Positions 8,684-17,152 of a stretch of DNA of 64,000 nt are shown here, piece by piece. The notes under the pieces are model-generated. The model had not been told where the DNA came from. It ran no database searches and worked only from the letters and a program-made list of their open reading frames with translations. How positions within the stretch are numbered: position 1 is the stretch's first letter; every line of letters starts with the position of its first letter. The stretch comes from Streptomyces sp. NBC_00690 (GTDB lineage: Bacteria; Actinomycetota; Actinomycetes; Streptomycetales; Streptomycetaceae): positions 5,545,501 to 5,609,500 of the forward strand of contig NZ_CP109009.1 of NCBI RefSeq assembly GCF_036226685.1, read 5' to 3'. The translations under genes were made by a program, and so were the position numbers.

Positions 8684-10210
8684 GTGAACGTCATGACGCT
8701 GATTCGAACGTTCGACGCAGAAGTGCCCGCATTGGTGCTCCGCCTCGACCGCAACCCCTTTCACCACGGCACCCTCGGCGCCGTCCGATCGCTGGGGCGC
8801 GCCGGTGTCGAGGTCCATGCCGTGGTGGAGGCTGCCGACAGCCCCGTGGTGCGCTCCCGCTTTCTGCGGGGTGCCCACCTCGTCCCGCCCGGCCCGCTCG
8901 GGGCACGACAGTTCACCGAACTGCTCCTGCGGGTCTCCGATCGGATCGGCACGACCGCCGTGCTCATCGCCATGGACGACGCAAGCGCCATCCACGTCGC
9001 CGCACACGGGGCCCTGCTGAAGGACCGCTACCTCCTGCCGAACCAACCCGTAGGGCTTCCCGGTCTCCTCGCTGACAAGGCGGAACTCGCGGCGGTCTGC
9101 GCCCGCGCCGGGATCGGCCATCCACCGAGCGTGGTCCCGCGAAGCGCCGACGAAGCCGCCGAGGCAGCGGGCGCGCTGGGGTTGCCGCTGGTGGCGAAGT
9201 GGAGTCGACCGTGGCTGCTCACCCCGGTGAGCGGACTGCGCAGTACGACCCTGGTGCGATCGACCGCCGCTGCCCGAGCCCTCTACGCACGTGCCGAGTG
9301 CGCCGGCAGCCGACTGCTCCTTCAGCGCTATGTGCCCGACGCACCGCGCACGGACTGGTTCTTCCACGGCTACTTCACCGACACACAGGCCGCCACCGGT
9401 GACACGGGCGCACCGGAAGGGCCCCGCTGTCTGGTGGGCGGCAGCGGGATCAAGGAACTGTCCTGGCCCGCTCGGACGGGGCTCACCGCCAAGGGCCGCT
9501 GGCAACCCAACGAGGAGGTCGAGGAAGCGGCCCGGCGGCTTGTCCACCAGGTCGGCTACCGGGGCATCCTCGATCTCGACTTCCGTCGGGACGAGGGCAC
9601 CGGCTCCTATCAACTCCTGGACGTCAACCCGCGTCCCGGGGCGCAGTTCCGACTCTTCACCGACGTCGGCGGTGTCGATGTCGTCAGGGCGCAGTACCTC
9701 GATCTGACCGGTCAGCGGGTGCCGCACTCGGTCGGTCGGCCGGGGCGGGTGTTCATGGCCGAGAACTATGCGCTGCTCTCCGCGGCGATGTCACTGGGGG
9801 TGCGGAACCGGCCCGGGGAAGTACGGCGGATGCGGGCGACCGGCCCCGGCGCAGGCTTCCAGCAGAACCCCGGAACCGCCGCCGGGCCAACGGACGAACG
9901 ACCTCGGGACGACGACCGCTCCACGGCGCGTGTCGAGGGGCCGCGGCAGGCAGGCGCGGTCACCGCGGCCAGTGCGGTCGGCAGGAGGAGGACCCTCGTC
10001 GAGCGCGGAGGAGCCGGGGGACGCGACTGGGAGGTCGCCTGGTTCGCCGGCGACGACCCGAGGCCCTTCCTCGCCATGCTCCGCGCCTGGTTCGGCCGGG
10101 GTGCGGTCAAGGCCGGCCGGCGACTGCGCCCACCGCCGCTCCTCCCTTATCGCACCCGGCGCCCGGCGCCACGCCCCCGCGAGCCGGACCATGTGCCCCC
10201 GCTTCCCTGA
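8684..10210 (+). CDS. ATP-grasp carboxylate-amine ligase-like protein
   Basis: A 508-residue protein with an ATP-grasp fold. The N-terminal domain carries R-N-P-F-H-H-G-T-L-G, the central ATP-binding part includes LPLVAKWSRPW (about residues 167-177), and the metal-binding region holds DLDF (297-300) and LLDVNPRPGAQF (311-322). The family joins a carboxylate to an amine through an acyl-phosphate. Starts at GTG 8684 or ATG 8693 are equally possible. The C-terminal 120 residues beyond the fold are low-complexity and charged. It is followed 33 bp later by a flavoprotein gene, and the two probably form one unit; together they suggest modification of a small amino-acid-derived molecule (inference). 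Confidence 0.8.
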   Translation: MNVMTLIRTFDAEVPALVLRLDRNPFHHGTLGAVRSLGRAGVEVHAVVEAADSPVVRSRFLRGAHLVPPGPLGARQFTELLLRVSDRIGTTAVLIAMDDASAIHVAAHGALLKDRYLLPNQPVGLPGLLADKAELAAVCARAGIGHPPSVVPRSADEAAEAAGALGLPLVAKWSRPWLLTPVSGLRSTTLVRSTAAARALYARAECAGSRLLLQRYVPDAPRTDWFFHGYFTDTQAATGDTGAPEGPRCLVGGSGIKELSWPARTGLTAKGRWQPNEEVEEAARRLVHQVGYRGILDLDFRRDEGTGSYQLLDVNPRPGAQFRLFTDVGGVDVVRAQYLDLTGQRVPHSVGRPGRVFMAENYALLSAAMSLGVRNRPGEVRRMRATGPGAGFQQNPGTAAGPTDERPRDDDRSTARVEGPRQAGAVTAASAVGRRRTLVERGGAGGRDWEVAWFAGDDPRPFLAMLRAWFGRGAVKAGRRLRPPPLLPYRTRRPAPRPREPDHVPPLP

Positions 10211-10243
10211 TCCGCTCACCCGAACCCCCGTTAAGGAACCACG

Positions 10244-11515
10244 ATGTACGACATGGCAGTGATCGGCGCCGGACCCTACGGCCTGTCCGTCGCCGCGCAC
10301 GCGGCGGCTGCCGGAATGAGCATCCGCATCTTCGGCCGAAGCATGGAGTCCTGGCGGGACCACATGCCCAGCGGCATGTTCCTCAAGTCCGAGCCATGGG
10401 CGTCGAACCTCTGCGACCCGGCCGGCCGCCACACGCTCGGCCGCTTCAGCGCCGAGCGAGGCTTTGAGGCGGTGCACGGCAGCCCACTGCCGATCGGCGC
10501 ATTCACCGAGTACGGACTGTGGTTCGCCCGGCGGGCGGTCCCCGAGGTCGACGAGCGAACGGTCACCCTGGTCACCTCCGCCGAGAACGGCTTCGCGGTG
10601 CGAACCGCCGACGGGGACAGCATCGGCGCCCGTACGGTCGTCGTCGCCGTTGGCGTACTGCCCTTCGTCCGGGTGCCACAGCCACTGGCCGACCTGGGTC
10701 CCGAGCACGCCACCCACAGCAGCGCGCACCACGACCTCTCCGCCTTCCGGGGGCGCGAGGTCACGGTCATCGGTGCGGGCCAGGCAGCGCTGGAGACCGC
10801 GACCCTCCTCGCCGAACAGGGCGCGCGCCCACGGCTGGTCGCCCGTGCCGATCGGGTCCGCTGGAACACCGTTCCGCTGCCGTTGGACCGCGGCGCCCTG
10901 CGCTCGGCGCGAACCCCGATCAGCGGCCTCGGCAGCGGCTGGACCAGCTGGGCCTACGCACAGCTGCCCTGGGCGGTACGGACGTTGCCCGCGACGACCC
11001 GCGAGCACATCGCGCGCACCGCACTGGGCCCGGCGGGCGCGTGGTGGCTGAAGGAACGCTACGAACGACAGGTGCCCGCCCTGCTGGGGCATCGGCTGCA
11101 CGGTGCCGAAGTGCACGACGGACGGGTGCGGCTGACGCTCGTCGAACCGGACACCACGACGTCCGTGGTCGAGGCCGACCATGTCATCGCCGCCACGGGT
11201 TTCACGCCCGACCTCGATCGGCTCGCCCTCCTGGACGCCCCGCTGCGCAGGGCGATCACCACCCTCGGTGCCGGCCGTGCCCCCGATCTCAACGCCGGCT
11301 TCGAGTCCTCCTGGCCGGGACTCTTCTTCACCGGGCTGCTGAGCGCCCCTTCGTTCGGGCCCTCGATGCGCTTCGTCTACGGGGCCACGTACACCGCCGG
11401 TCGGTTGGTGGCGGCAGCCCGTGGGCGGCTACGGGGCCGACGTACCCAGCTGTTGCCCCGCCCTGCGGCGCCCGTCTCCTCGGTGGACGGGGCCGCTGCG
11501 CTGCGCGAGGGCTGA
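10244..11515 (+). CDS. FAD/NAD(P)-binding monooxygenase-like flavoprotein
   Basis: A 423-residue protein with an N-terminal dinucleotide-binding GAGPYG motif (residues 8-13), a second GAGQAALE motif (177-184) for NAD(P)H, and an A-T-G-F motif near residue 313. This layout is typical of class B flavin monooxygenases and lysine/ornithine N-hydroxylase-like proteins. AAGGAA lies 7 nt before the ATG. It probably forms a pair with the ATP-grasp gene just upstream. The segment SWRDHMPSGMFLKSEPW resembles the substrate-pocket region of that family. The substrate cannot be told from sequence. Confidence 0.8.
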   Translation: MYDMAVIGAGPYGLSVAAHAAAAGMSIRIFGRSMESWRDHMPSGMFLKSEPWASNLCDPAGRHTLGRFSAERGFEAVHGSPLPIGAFTEYGLWFARRAVPEVDERTVTLVTSAENGFAVRTADGDSIGARTVVVAVGVLPFVRVPQPLADLGPEHATHSSAHHDLSAFRGREVTVIGAGQAALETATLLAEQGARPRLVARADRVRWNTVPLPLDRGALRSARTPISGLGSGWTSWAYAQLPWAVRTLPATTREHIARTALGPAGAWWLKERYERQVPALLGHRLHGAEVHDGRVRLTLVEPDTTTSVVEADHVIAATGFTPDLDRLALLDAPLRRAITTLGAGRAPDLNAGFESSWPGLFFTGLLSAPSFGPSMRFVYGATYTAGRLVAAARGRLRGRRTQLLPRPAAPVSSVDGAAALREG

Positions 11516-11557
11516 CCGCGCCGGGGCTGTGGGTCCGCACGCTCCGCAGCCCCGGAC

Positions 11558-11860
11558 TCAGTACGGAGGTCTGCCCTGGAACCAGCCGAGGTGCGGGGCG
11601 GGGGCGGCGCCACGGTCGGGTGGCAGGGGCTGGTGCACCGGGAACTGGATCAGACGCGCCCACTCCAAGTCGGGAACCCCGGGGAGGGTACGTCCTGCCG
11701 CCGTCCACTCCTGGGAGAGCTGCTCGTAGATCGGGATCTCCTCGGGGGGTGGGCCCATCGGCCGGGGGGACGGCTGGGGGTGCGGTTGGGAATGCGCCCG
11801 TGGAGGGTGCTGAAGCGTCTGAACGCGCTGCCATCGGGCAGGCCCGGTTGTCCTCGCCAT
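11558..11860 (-). CDS. Hypothetical small protein, start uncertain
   Basis: An open frame of about 100 codons read leftwards. Its last 65 codons show strong G/C third-position bias and an ordered segment containing EEIPIYEQLSQEWTAAGR and DLEWARLIQFP, followed by a Pro-rich tail ending in GRPPY. This supports a real protein. The ATG at 11860 has no convincing ribosome-binding site, and the open frame continues further upstream. The N-terminal part is His/Pro/Arg-rich and probably disordered. No family is recognised. Confidence 0.45.
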   Translation of the reverse strand: MARTTGPARWQRVQTLQHPPRAHSQPHPQPSPRPMGPPPEEIPIYEQLSQEWTAAGRTLPGVPDLEWARLIQFPVHQPLPPDRGAAPAPHLGWFQGRPPY

Positions 11861-12252
11861 ATGTCGGCCAACGCCCGGCCCGTCCGGGAAGTCACTGAGG
11901 AAGGCCGACGACGGAGTACCGAAGGAACGATAATTCGAGCCCGTGGCCACTGCCCCTCCCGTTGATCGGACTTCACGCCCGCAAGACCACTCGGAGTGCG
12001 CCCCCCGAGCGTGCCCCGGAGATGCGCGCCGATCATGTGCGCCCCGGCCCGTGGTGTGCCCCCTGCGGGTGACACGTCCCACGACACGGCCCGCCGGTAG
12101 GGGATTTCGGACCGGAGGGCCGAGAAGATACGGAAAACGGCCCATCATCCAGCGGGCCGCGCCGTCGGGGCCCCAGCGGGGGCACCCCACGGATCGCCAC
12201 TCAGAGCCCCGGGCCGCCCGACGGCTCGCCCACGCCCGTCCTAAGGGGACCG
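11861..12252. other. Intergenic region, no supported gene
   Basis: About 390 bp between the leftward hypothetical gene and the rightward lipoprotein gene, so it should hold divergent promoters. Open frames cross it but lack third-position bias or a ribosome-binding site. Only the AAGGGG ribosome-binding site of the following gene (about 12244-12249) is clear. Confidence 0.4.
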
Positions 12253-12843
12253 ATGCGACGACACATCACTTCCGCGCTGTTGGCTTCGGCGCTCGTGATG
12301 GGGACCGCCACCGCCTGCCAGAGCATCTGGAGCGACCAGGACGCAACGACCACCCGAGGCGAGCGCGAACCCGCCACCGCTCCCGCTCCGCCCGCGACCG
12401 ATGCCAAGGGGAATCGCGCCGGGACCTCCTGGATCGGCGACTCAGTGAACATCGGAGGACGGGCGTTCGGCGAACACCTGCGCATCTCCGTACTCGGCTT
12501 CGTCGATCCGGCCGTCGCCACCGGCAAAGCCGCGAAGGAGCCGGCCGCGGGAAACCGTCGACTCGGCGTGGACGTCACGCTCGCCAATGTCGGTGGCAAG
12601 TCCTATGACGCATCCAAGGCCACGGCATGGGTCGTGGACGAGCAGGGCAAGCGCCATGCGGCGAGCCAAACGGAAAGGATCACCACCGGGATTCCCTTGA
12701 AATGGAACACGGTTGCGGCGGGTGAACAAACACAGGGTTGGTTGGTGTTCGAAGTCCCGGAGAATGCCCGCATCACGCAGTTCTTCTGCACTTTGGGGAC
12801 CACGACCGTCTCCTGGCAACTCCACTTTCCACCATCCAGGTGA
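12253..12843 (+). CDS. Putative lipoprotein with DUF4352-like domain
   Basis: A 196-residue exported protein. The signal peptide MRRHITSALLASALVMG ends in a lipobox-like T-A-T-A-C with Cys22 as likely lipidation site. After a Thr/Pro/Ala linker (25-55), residues about 60-193 form a beta-rich domain with R-L-G-V-D-V-T-L-A-N-V-G, like the DUF4352/telomeric-repeat-binding-factor-2-like immunoglobulin fold. A conserved-looking FFCTLGTTTVSW lies near the end. AAGGGG precedes the ATG. It is probably anchored outside the membrane; its function is unknown. Confidence 0.7.
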   Translation: MRRHITSALLASALVMGTATACQSIWSDQDATTTRGEREPATAPAPPATDAKGNRAGTSWIGDSVNIGGRAFGEHLRISVLGFVDPAVATGKAAKEPAAGNRRLGVDVTLANVGGKSYDASKATAWVVDEQGKRHAASQTERITTGIPLKWNTVAAGEQTQGWLVFEVPENARITQFFCTLGTTTVSWQLHFPPSR

Positions 12844-12888
12844 ACGCAAGGCCCGACCACGGCGGATCGGGCACTAAGGTGCCCATCC

Positions 12889-13392
12889 ATGACCACTGCG
12901 AACCCCACCCAACCATCCGTCCAGCGAAGCCAGTTGGGCACCCTTTCCGTACTCGCCTGGACCGGTGACCCCGAAGCCGGATACGACATGCCGTATCTGC
13001 TCGTCTATTCCCTGGGCGACGGTGAGGGCGCGAACGGCGGAAGTGAAACGGCCTTGCGTGCGCTCATCGAAAAGGTGGGACTGAAAGTCGGATCGGCGAT
13101 GACCGATGTGACTGCGGGCTCCGTCAACTCACCGATCAGACTGCTCGTCGAGGGCGGCCACGCCGTCCTCACCATGCCGTACCTGAGCGCCCAGTGCCCC
13201 GCCCCGAAGGAGTGGCTGGCCGCGGTCGACCAGCGGGGACACGTCCACCTCATCATCGCGGCCCGCCCGTGGGCCGCTGCCACCCCCGGGGAGCCCATCA
13301 GCGAGGAGACCCTCCAGGCGTTCCTGGGCGACGAGGAGACGTTGCTCGCATCCGGTCATGTCCTGCTGCCGGTGAGTCAACTCCGCCGCTGA
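12889..13392 (+). CDS. Conserved hypothetical protein, DUF5949-like
   Basis: A 167-residue soluble protein with no signal or membrane segment. The pattern QLGTLSVLAWTGD, followed by DMPYLLVYSLGD and VLTMPYLSAQCPAPKEWL, matches what I remember of the streptomycete DUF5949 family; this is recall, not a search. It starts 45 bp after the lipoprotein gene, with AAGGTG upstream of the ATG, and may be co-transcribed. No catalytic motif is visible. Confidence 0.65.
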   Translation: MTTANPTQPSVQRSQLGTLSVLAWTGDPEAGYDMPYLLVYSLGDGEGANGGSETALRALIEKVGLKVGSAMTDVTAGSVNSPIRLLVEGGHAVLTMPYLSAQCPAPKEWLAAVDQRGHVHLIIAARPWAAATPGEPISEETLQAFLGDEETLLASGHVLLPVSQLRR

Positions 13393-13403
13393 CGGCAACG
13401 GCT

Positions 13404-13495
13404 GATTTCCCGGCCCGAGAGCCGAAGCACGGAACCGCCGTGGAACGGGCCCGGTGCCGGGATCGGGCAGTTCTCGCGGACCGGGCCGGGAAATC
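13404..13495. terminator. Inverted repeat between convergent genes
   Basis: A perfect 14-bp inverted repeat, GATTTCCCGGCCCG (13404-13417) and CGGGCCGGGAAATC (13482-13495), with a related third copy of the right arm at about 13499. It lies between the convergent DUF5949-like and P450 genes. The loop is long and there is no U-run, so a terminator role is only likely from position. Confidence 0.4.
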
Positions 13496-13519
13496 CCGAT
13501 CCGGGCCGGGAAACCCCAC

Positions 13520-14920
13520 TCAACATGGACGGTCGACGGCCCGCTTCGGTACGGCACCTCGACCGTCGACCGGCCCGAAGTCGATCGCACCGAGATCCGC
13601 ACCGAGATCCGCACGAAGATCCGCACCGGCGTCACCACCGGTGTGAGTGGGACCGAATGCGAACGGCAGGGATCTGACTCGATTGTCAAAGCTGGAATCC
13701 ACCAGTTCCGCCGCCCCCACGGCCCTGAGCGCCGGTGGAACCGTCAACAGCTCCTGGAAGATCGCCTTCATTTCCTGCCGGGCCAGATGGGCTCCCAGAC
13801 AGTAGTGCGGTCCGCCGCCCCCGTATCCCAGATGGGGATTGGGATTCCGGGTGATGTCGAACGCATCGGGATCTTCGAACACCCTTTCATCGCGATTGGC
13901 CGAGGCATAGAAGAGCACCACCTTCTCGCCCGGTGCGAATTCCCTACCGCCCAGTTCACATGCGGTGCTCACCGTGCGACGGAACTGGATGATGGGCGTG
14001 GAATGGCGTACGACCTCCTCCATCGCGCCATCGGCGTACCGGTCGAAGTCGGATGCCAGCAGCTCGCGCTGCTCCGGGTGCTCGCTCAACAGCACCAGCC
14101 CGTGGGCGATGGCGTTGCGGGTGGTCTCCACGCCCGCGACCAGCAGCAGGGAGAAGAACGCCCCCAGTTGGCGAGCGGTCAGCGCCTGGCCGTCGATGTC
14201 AGCACAGACCAGTGCGGACACGAGGTCGTCGGCGGGCTGTCGACGGCGTTCCCTCGCCAACCGCGCCATCATCCACTGCATATGGGCCAGCGCCCGCAGC
14301 CCGCGACCGGGGACGCGCAGCCGTGAGCGCCGTACTCCGACGTTCTGCGACGCCTCGTCGACCCGTCGGGCGATCTGTCGGCGGTACAGCGGTGGAATGC
14401 CCATCAGATCGCAGATGACCTCGAACGGCATCCGGGAGGCCACGGAAGCCACGAAGTCCCCCGGTCGGTCCCGGACCACCTCGGCGACGATGCGGTGGGC
14501 CACCTCGCGCACATTGTCCTCGGCGGCGGCCAGCAGCCGGGGAGTGAACGCCCGGGCGACGATCTTCCGCAGGGCCGCGTGCTCGGCGCCGTCCATGTTC
14601 ACCATCGAGTTCCCGAACACGGCCTTCGCCCAGGCGGCCGGTTCGGGCGTGGTCACCCCGGGGGCGCTGGCGAAGTTCCCCGGGGTGCGGCTCGCCTCCT
14701 GCACATCGGCGTGCTTCACCAGCGCGAAGAAGCCCGGCTCCGACCCGAAGTGCCGCGGCGCATCCAACTGCCGCAGCAGGGCGAACGACCGCAGCCGCTG
14801 GCGACGCGGCAGCCGCCAGAACGACGGATCGGCGAGATCGACATCGTCGACCGTCAATCCCGCTGCTGATCCCGTCGAGCTCGACGACATCGACGGGGAC
14901 GGCTGCATCGGGACCGTCAT
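13520..14920 (-). CDS. Cytochrome P450
   Basis: A 466-residue soluble bacterial P450. The I-helix oxygen-binding motif is AGVETT (262-267), the K-helix EXXR is EEVVR (301-305), and the heme-ligand loop is GYGGGGPHYCLGAHLAR with Cys374. The start is set by an excellent AGGAGG seven nt before the ATG at 14920; an upstream in-frame ATG at 14998 lacks this. The C-terminus runs about 35 residues past the usual end and contains a repeated acidic GADL unit encoded by repeats of a 12-mer. No ferredoxin or reductase gene is adjacent, so redox partners must be elsewhere. The substrate is unknown. Confidence 0.92.
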   Translation of the reverse strand: MTVPMQPSPSMSSSSTGSAAGLTVDDVDLADPSFWRLPRRQRLRSFALLRQLDAPRHFGSEPGFFALVKHADVQEASRTPGNFASAPGVTTPEPAAWAKAVFGNSMVNMDGAEHAALRKIVARAFTPRLLAAAEDNVREVAHRIVAEVVRDRPGDFVASVASRMPFEVICDLMGIPPLYRRQIARRVDEASQNVGVRRSRLRVPGRGLRALAHMQWMMARLARERRRQPADDLVSALVCADIDGQALTARQLGAFFSLLLVAGVETTRNAIAHGLVLLSEHPEQRELLASDFDRYADGAMEEVVRHSTPIIQFRRTVSTACELGGREFAPGEKVVLFYASANRDERVFEDPDAFDITRNPNPHLGYGGGGPHYCLGAHLARQEMKAIFQELLTVPPALRAVGAAELVDSSFDNRVRSLPFAFGPTHTGGDAGADLRADLGADLGAIDFGPVDGRGAVPKRAVDRPC

Positions 14921-15363
14921 GGTCACCACCTCCTGGAGTAGGGCGACCGCGCCGAACCACGACGTGACAGCCGCACGGTCCAACACGACGGGCAACATGC
15001 TGGTTTACCGCCCCGGGACGGGCGTGCACGCCACGACGGGCGTTGCTGCGGACAGGGGAACTTCCCGTGGCGTCCGGCCCTCCGCGCCAGCGCCGCCACC
15101 GTGCCGACCACTCCTTAGCTGTCAACAGGCGCAGACACGCGCAGACACGCGCAGACACGCGCAGACACGCGCAGACACGCGCAGACACGCGCAGACACAG
15201 CCGGGACCCCGCCTTCCGCCCCCGCCCCCGCCCCCGCCCGGCATGGGGCACCCCACCGAACCCGGCACACCACAACGCACCGGTCCCGCCACTCGGACGA
15301 GCAACCCTTTCGCGGCGACCTCGTTGACAGACCGACGCACAACCCCAGCGAAAGAGCTCGTCC
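14921..15363. other. Divergent intergenic region with tandem repeat
   Basis: This is the 443-bp region between the leftward P450 and the rightward tyrosinase operon. It holds the P450 ribosome-binding site at its left edge, a perfect 10-bp tandem repeat (listed separately), and a C-rich run of CCCGC units at about 15222-15240. Promoters for both directions should lie here. No coding sequence is supported. Confidence 0.5.
15129..15198. repeat. Seven perfect tandem copies of GCGCAGACAC
   Basis: A 10-bp unit repeated seven times without error, about 165 bp upstream of melC1. Ten base pairs is close to one helical turn, so each copy presents the same face. It could be a cooperative binding array, a curvature element, or a simple slippage repeat. 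Confidence 0.9.
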
Positions 15364-15840
15364 ATGCCATTGCTCGACCGCCCGACCGCGCGCTTCCTGA
15401 CCCGCCGCACACTGCTGCGCACCGCCTTCACCATCGGGGTCGTCGCGGGTACGGCCGGAGCGCTTGCGCCGATCATCGCCCGCAACCGGCCGGTACGGCC
15501 CCCGCGGCGGGGCGTCGCCAGGCCGCCCGGTCTCGAACGGTTCGCCGAGGTGTACCGGGGCCGGCACATCGAGGGCACCGCGACCGTGATGGTCCCCGTC
15601 GGCGCAGACGGTCGGGCGCGTGCGGTGCCCGTCGCCGTGCCGAGCGTCGAGGTGCGGATCGACGGCCGCCCCCTGCATGTGATGCGCCGGGCCGACGGCA
15701 GCTACCTCAGCCTGGTCAACCACTACGAGTCCTTTCCGACGCTGCGTGACGTGGCACGGGCCGCGGTCGACGATCTGGGCCCCGCACAGTTGTCGTCCAC
15801 TTCGTCCCGGGGCCACTCCACCGTCCCGCAGACCCACTGA
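15364..15840 (+). CDS. melC1: Tyrosinase copper chaperone MelC1
   Basis: A 158-residue exported helper protein. A twin-arginine signal (Arg14-Arg15 in TRRTLLR followed by a hydrophobic stretch) supports Tat export. The mature part has the MelC1 pattern FAEVYRGRHIEGTATV, then VRIDGRPLHVMRRADGSYLS and an N-H-Y-E-S-F-P-T-L-R-D-V-A-R-A-A-V segment. In the known MelC system this protein loads copper into apo-tyrosinase and carries it through the Tat pathway, since the tyrosinase has no signal of its own. The gene is 19 bp upstream of melC2, forming the usual two-gene operon. Confidence 0.9.
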   Translation: MPLLDRPTARFLTRRTLLRTAFTIGVVAGTAGALAPIIARNRPVRPPRRGVARPPGLERFAEVYRGRHIEGTATVMVPVGADGRARAVPVAVPSVEVRIDGRPLHVMRRADGSYLSLVNHYESFPTLRDVARAAVDDLGPAQLSSTSSRGHSTVPQTH

Positions 15841-15859
15841 GCCCGGAGGTCCGGCACCG

Positions 15860-16738
15860 GTGTACACCCGCAAGAACCAGCGGAACCTGACCCGTACGGA
15901 GAAGCGGCGGCTGGTCGACGCGCTGCTGGCACTCAAACGGTCGGGACGGTACGACGAGTTCGTACGGATGCACGGGGACTTCTACGTCACCGATGCGGAG
16001 GAGGCCCCCCGGGCGGCCCATATGACGCCCTCGTTCTTCCCCTGGCACCGCGCCTTCCTCCTGGACTTCGAACGCGCCCTCCAGAAGGTCGATGCGGACG
16101 TCACCATCCCCTATTGGGACTGGACGGTCGATAACTCGCCCGCCTCGTCGCTGTGGGCGGACGACTTCCTCGGGGGCACAGGCCGGGTCGGCGACCGGCA
16201 GGTGATGACGGGCCCCTTCGCCTACGGCAACGGGAACTGGCCCATCAATTCCCGAGTGACCGACGGCAGGTACCTCACCCGCAATCTCGGCCGTCCATCC
16301 GACCCCGTCACCCTGCCCACCAAGCAGGACGTGGCCGACGCGCTCAAGGAGTCCGTCTACGACGAGGCTCCCTGGGACTCGACCGTGTCGAGCGGCTTCC
16401 GCAACCGCATCGAGGGGTGGTCCACCGACGGCATGGACGGCATGGACGCCCCGGTGCGCTGGCGCAACCACAACCGGGTCCACCGCTGGGTGGGCGGACT
16501 GATGTTGGGTGCCACCTCACCCAACGATCCGGTGTTCTGGCTGCACCACTCGTTCATCGATCTGCTCTGGCACCGCTGGCAGAAGGCACACCCGGACGCG
16601 GAGTACCTGCCACGGACCCCGCTGCCGGCGTCCGACCCCCAGGGCGGTCGGGTCTTCGCGCGCGATGAGCCGCTGCCGCCGTGGGGGACCACCACGGCGG
16701 ATCTCCTGGACCACACCCGCTGGTACCGCTACGCGTAG
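15860..16738 (+). CDS. melC2: Tyrosinase MelC2 (type 3 copper monooxygenase)
   Basis: A 292-residue enzyme oxidising monophenols and catechols to quinones for melanin. CuA ligands are His38, His54 and His63; CuB ligands are His204 and His208 (H-N-R-V-H) and His230 in DPVFWLHHSF. The A-site spacing equals characterised Streptomyces tyrosinases, but the B-site histidines are shifted by about 14 residues, so there is an insertion between the sites, probably around residues 100-175. The GTG start at 15860 follows GGAGGT by 9 nt. There is no signal peptide, consistent with export together with MelC1. The gene ends before a strong palindromic terminator. Confidence 0.95.
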   Translation: MYTRKNQRNLTRTEKRRLVDALLALKRSGRYDEFVRMHGDFYVTDAEEAPRAAHMTPSFFPWHRAFLLDFERALQKVDADVTIPYWDWTVDNSPASSLWADDFLGGTGRVGDRQVMTGPFAYGNGNWPINSRVTDGRYLTRNLGRPSDPVTLPTKQDVADALKESVYDEAPWDSTVSSGFRNRIEGWSTDGMDGMDAPVRWRNHNRVHRWVGGLMLGATSPNDPVFWLHHSFIDLLWHRWQKAHPDAEYLPRTPLPASDPQGGRVFARDEPLPPWGTTTADLLDHTRWYRYA

Positions 16739-16779
16739 CCGGCCGCGTCCACAGCAGGACGGAGCAAGACGGAGCAAGA

Positions 16780-16813
16780 CCGAGGCCCCCCTTCCGCGGA
16801 AGGGGGGCCTCGG
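16780..16813. terminator. Bidirectional terminator between melC2 and the chaplin gene
   Basis: A perfect 17-bp-arm palindrome (CCGAGGCCCCCCTTCCG and its complement) between two convergent genes, so it can stop transcripts from both sides. Just before it are two exact copies of GGAGCAAGAC (16761-16780). Confidence 0.85.
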
Positions 16814-16833
16814 TGCTCGGGGTGTGAAACGGC

Positions 16834-17097
16834 TCAGTGGCCGTAGGCGTTGCCCTCGGAGGCGTTCACGCAGGTGTTGCCGAACGCGGGGTTCAGCAGA
16901 GCGATGATGTTCACGGTGTTGCCGCACAGGTTGACCGGGATGTTGACCGGCACCTGGATGGCGTTGCCGGAGATCACACCGGGGGAGTGGGTAGCGGCAC
17001 CGTGCGCTCCGGCGTCGGCAACAGCCAGGCCGGCGCCACCGGCCAGGATGGCGCCCGAGCCGGCGACGACGGCAGCGGCCTTCGCGATACGCGACAT
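16834..17097 (-). CDS. Short chaplin
   Basis: An 87-residue secreted protein: signal peptide (cleavage near A-V-A-D, residue 27) and one chaplin domain (about 36-80) with the pattern S-P-G-V-I-S-G-N, VPVNIPVNLCGNTVNIIALL and NPAFGNTCVN. The two cysteines, in C-G-N-T-V-N and G-N-T-C-V-N, can form the family disulphide. Short chaplins assemble as amyloid on aerial hyphae and lower surface tension. There is no sortase signal, so it is of the ChpD-H type. AAGGAGA precedes the ATG, and a BldN-like promoter lies upstream. Confidence 0.95.
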   Translation of the reverse strand: MSRIAKAAAVVAGSGAILAGGAGLAVADAGAHGAATHSPGVISGNAIQVPVNIPVNLCGNTVNIIALLNPAFGNTCVNASEGNAYGH

Positions 17098-17152
17098 CAG
17101 TTCTCCTTGCAGATCTGAACTCGGCCGCAGGACTTGCGGCCTTCACGCTGCT

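Noticed and set aside
8684..14920. A full secondary-metabolite gene cluster
   Set aside because: The ATP-grasp, monooxygenase and P450 genes are separated by unrelated genes and there is no core synthase.
15129..15198. CRISPR-like array
   Set aside because: The 10-bp units are contiguous with no spacers and no cas genes are present.
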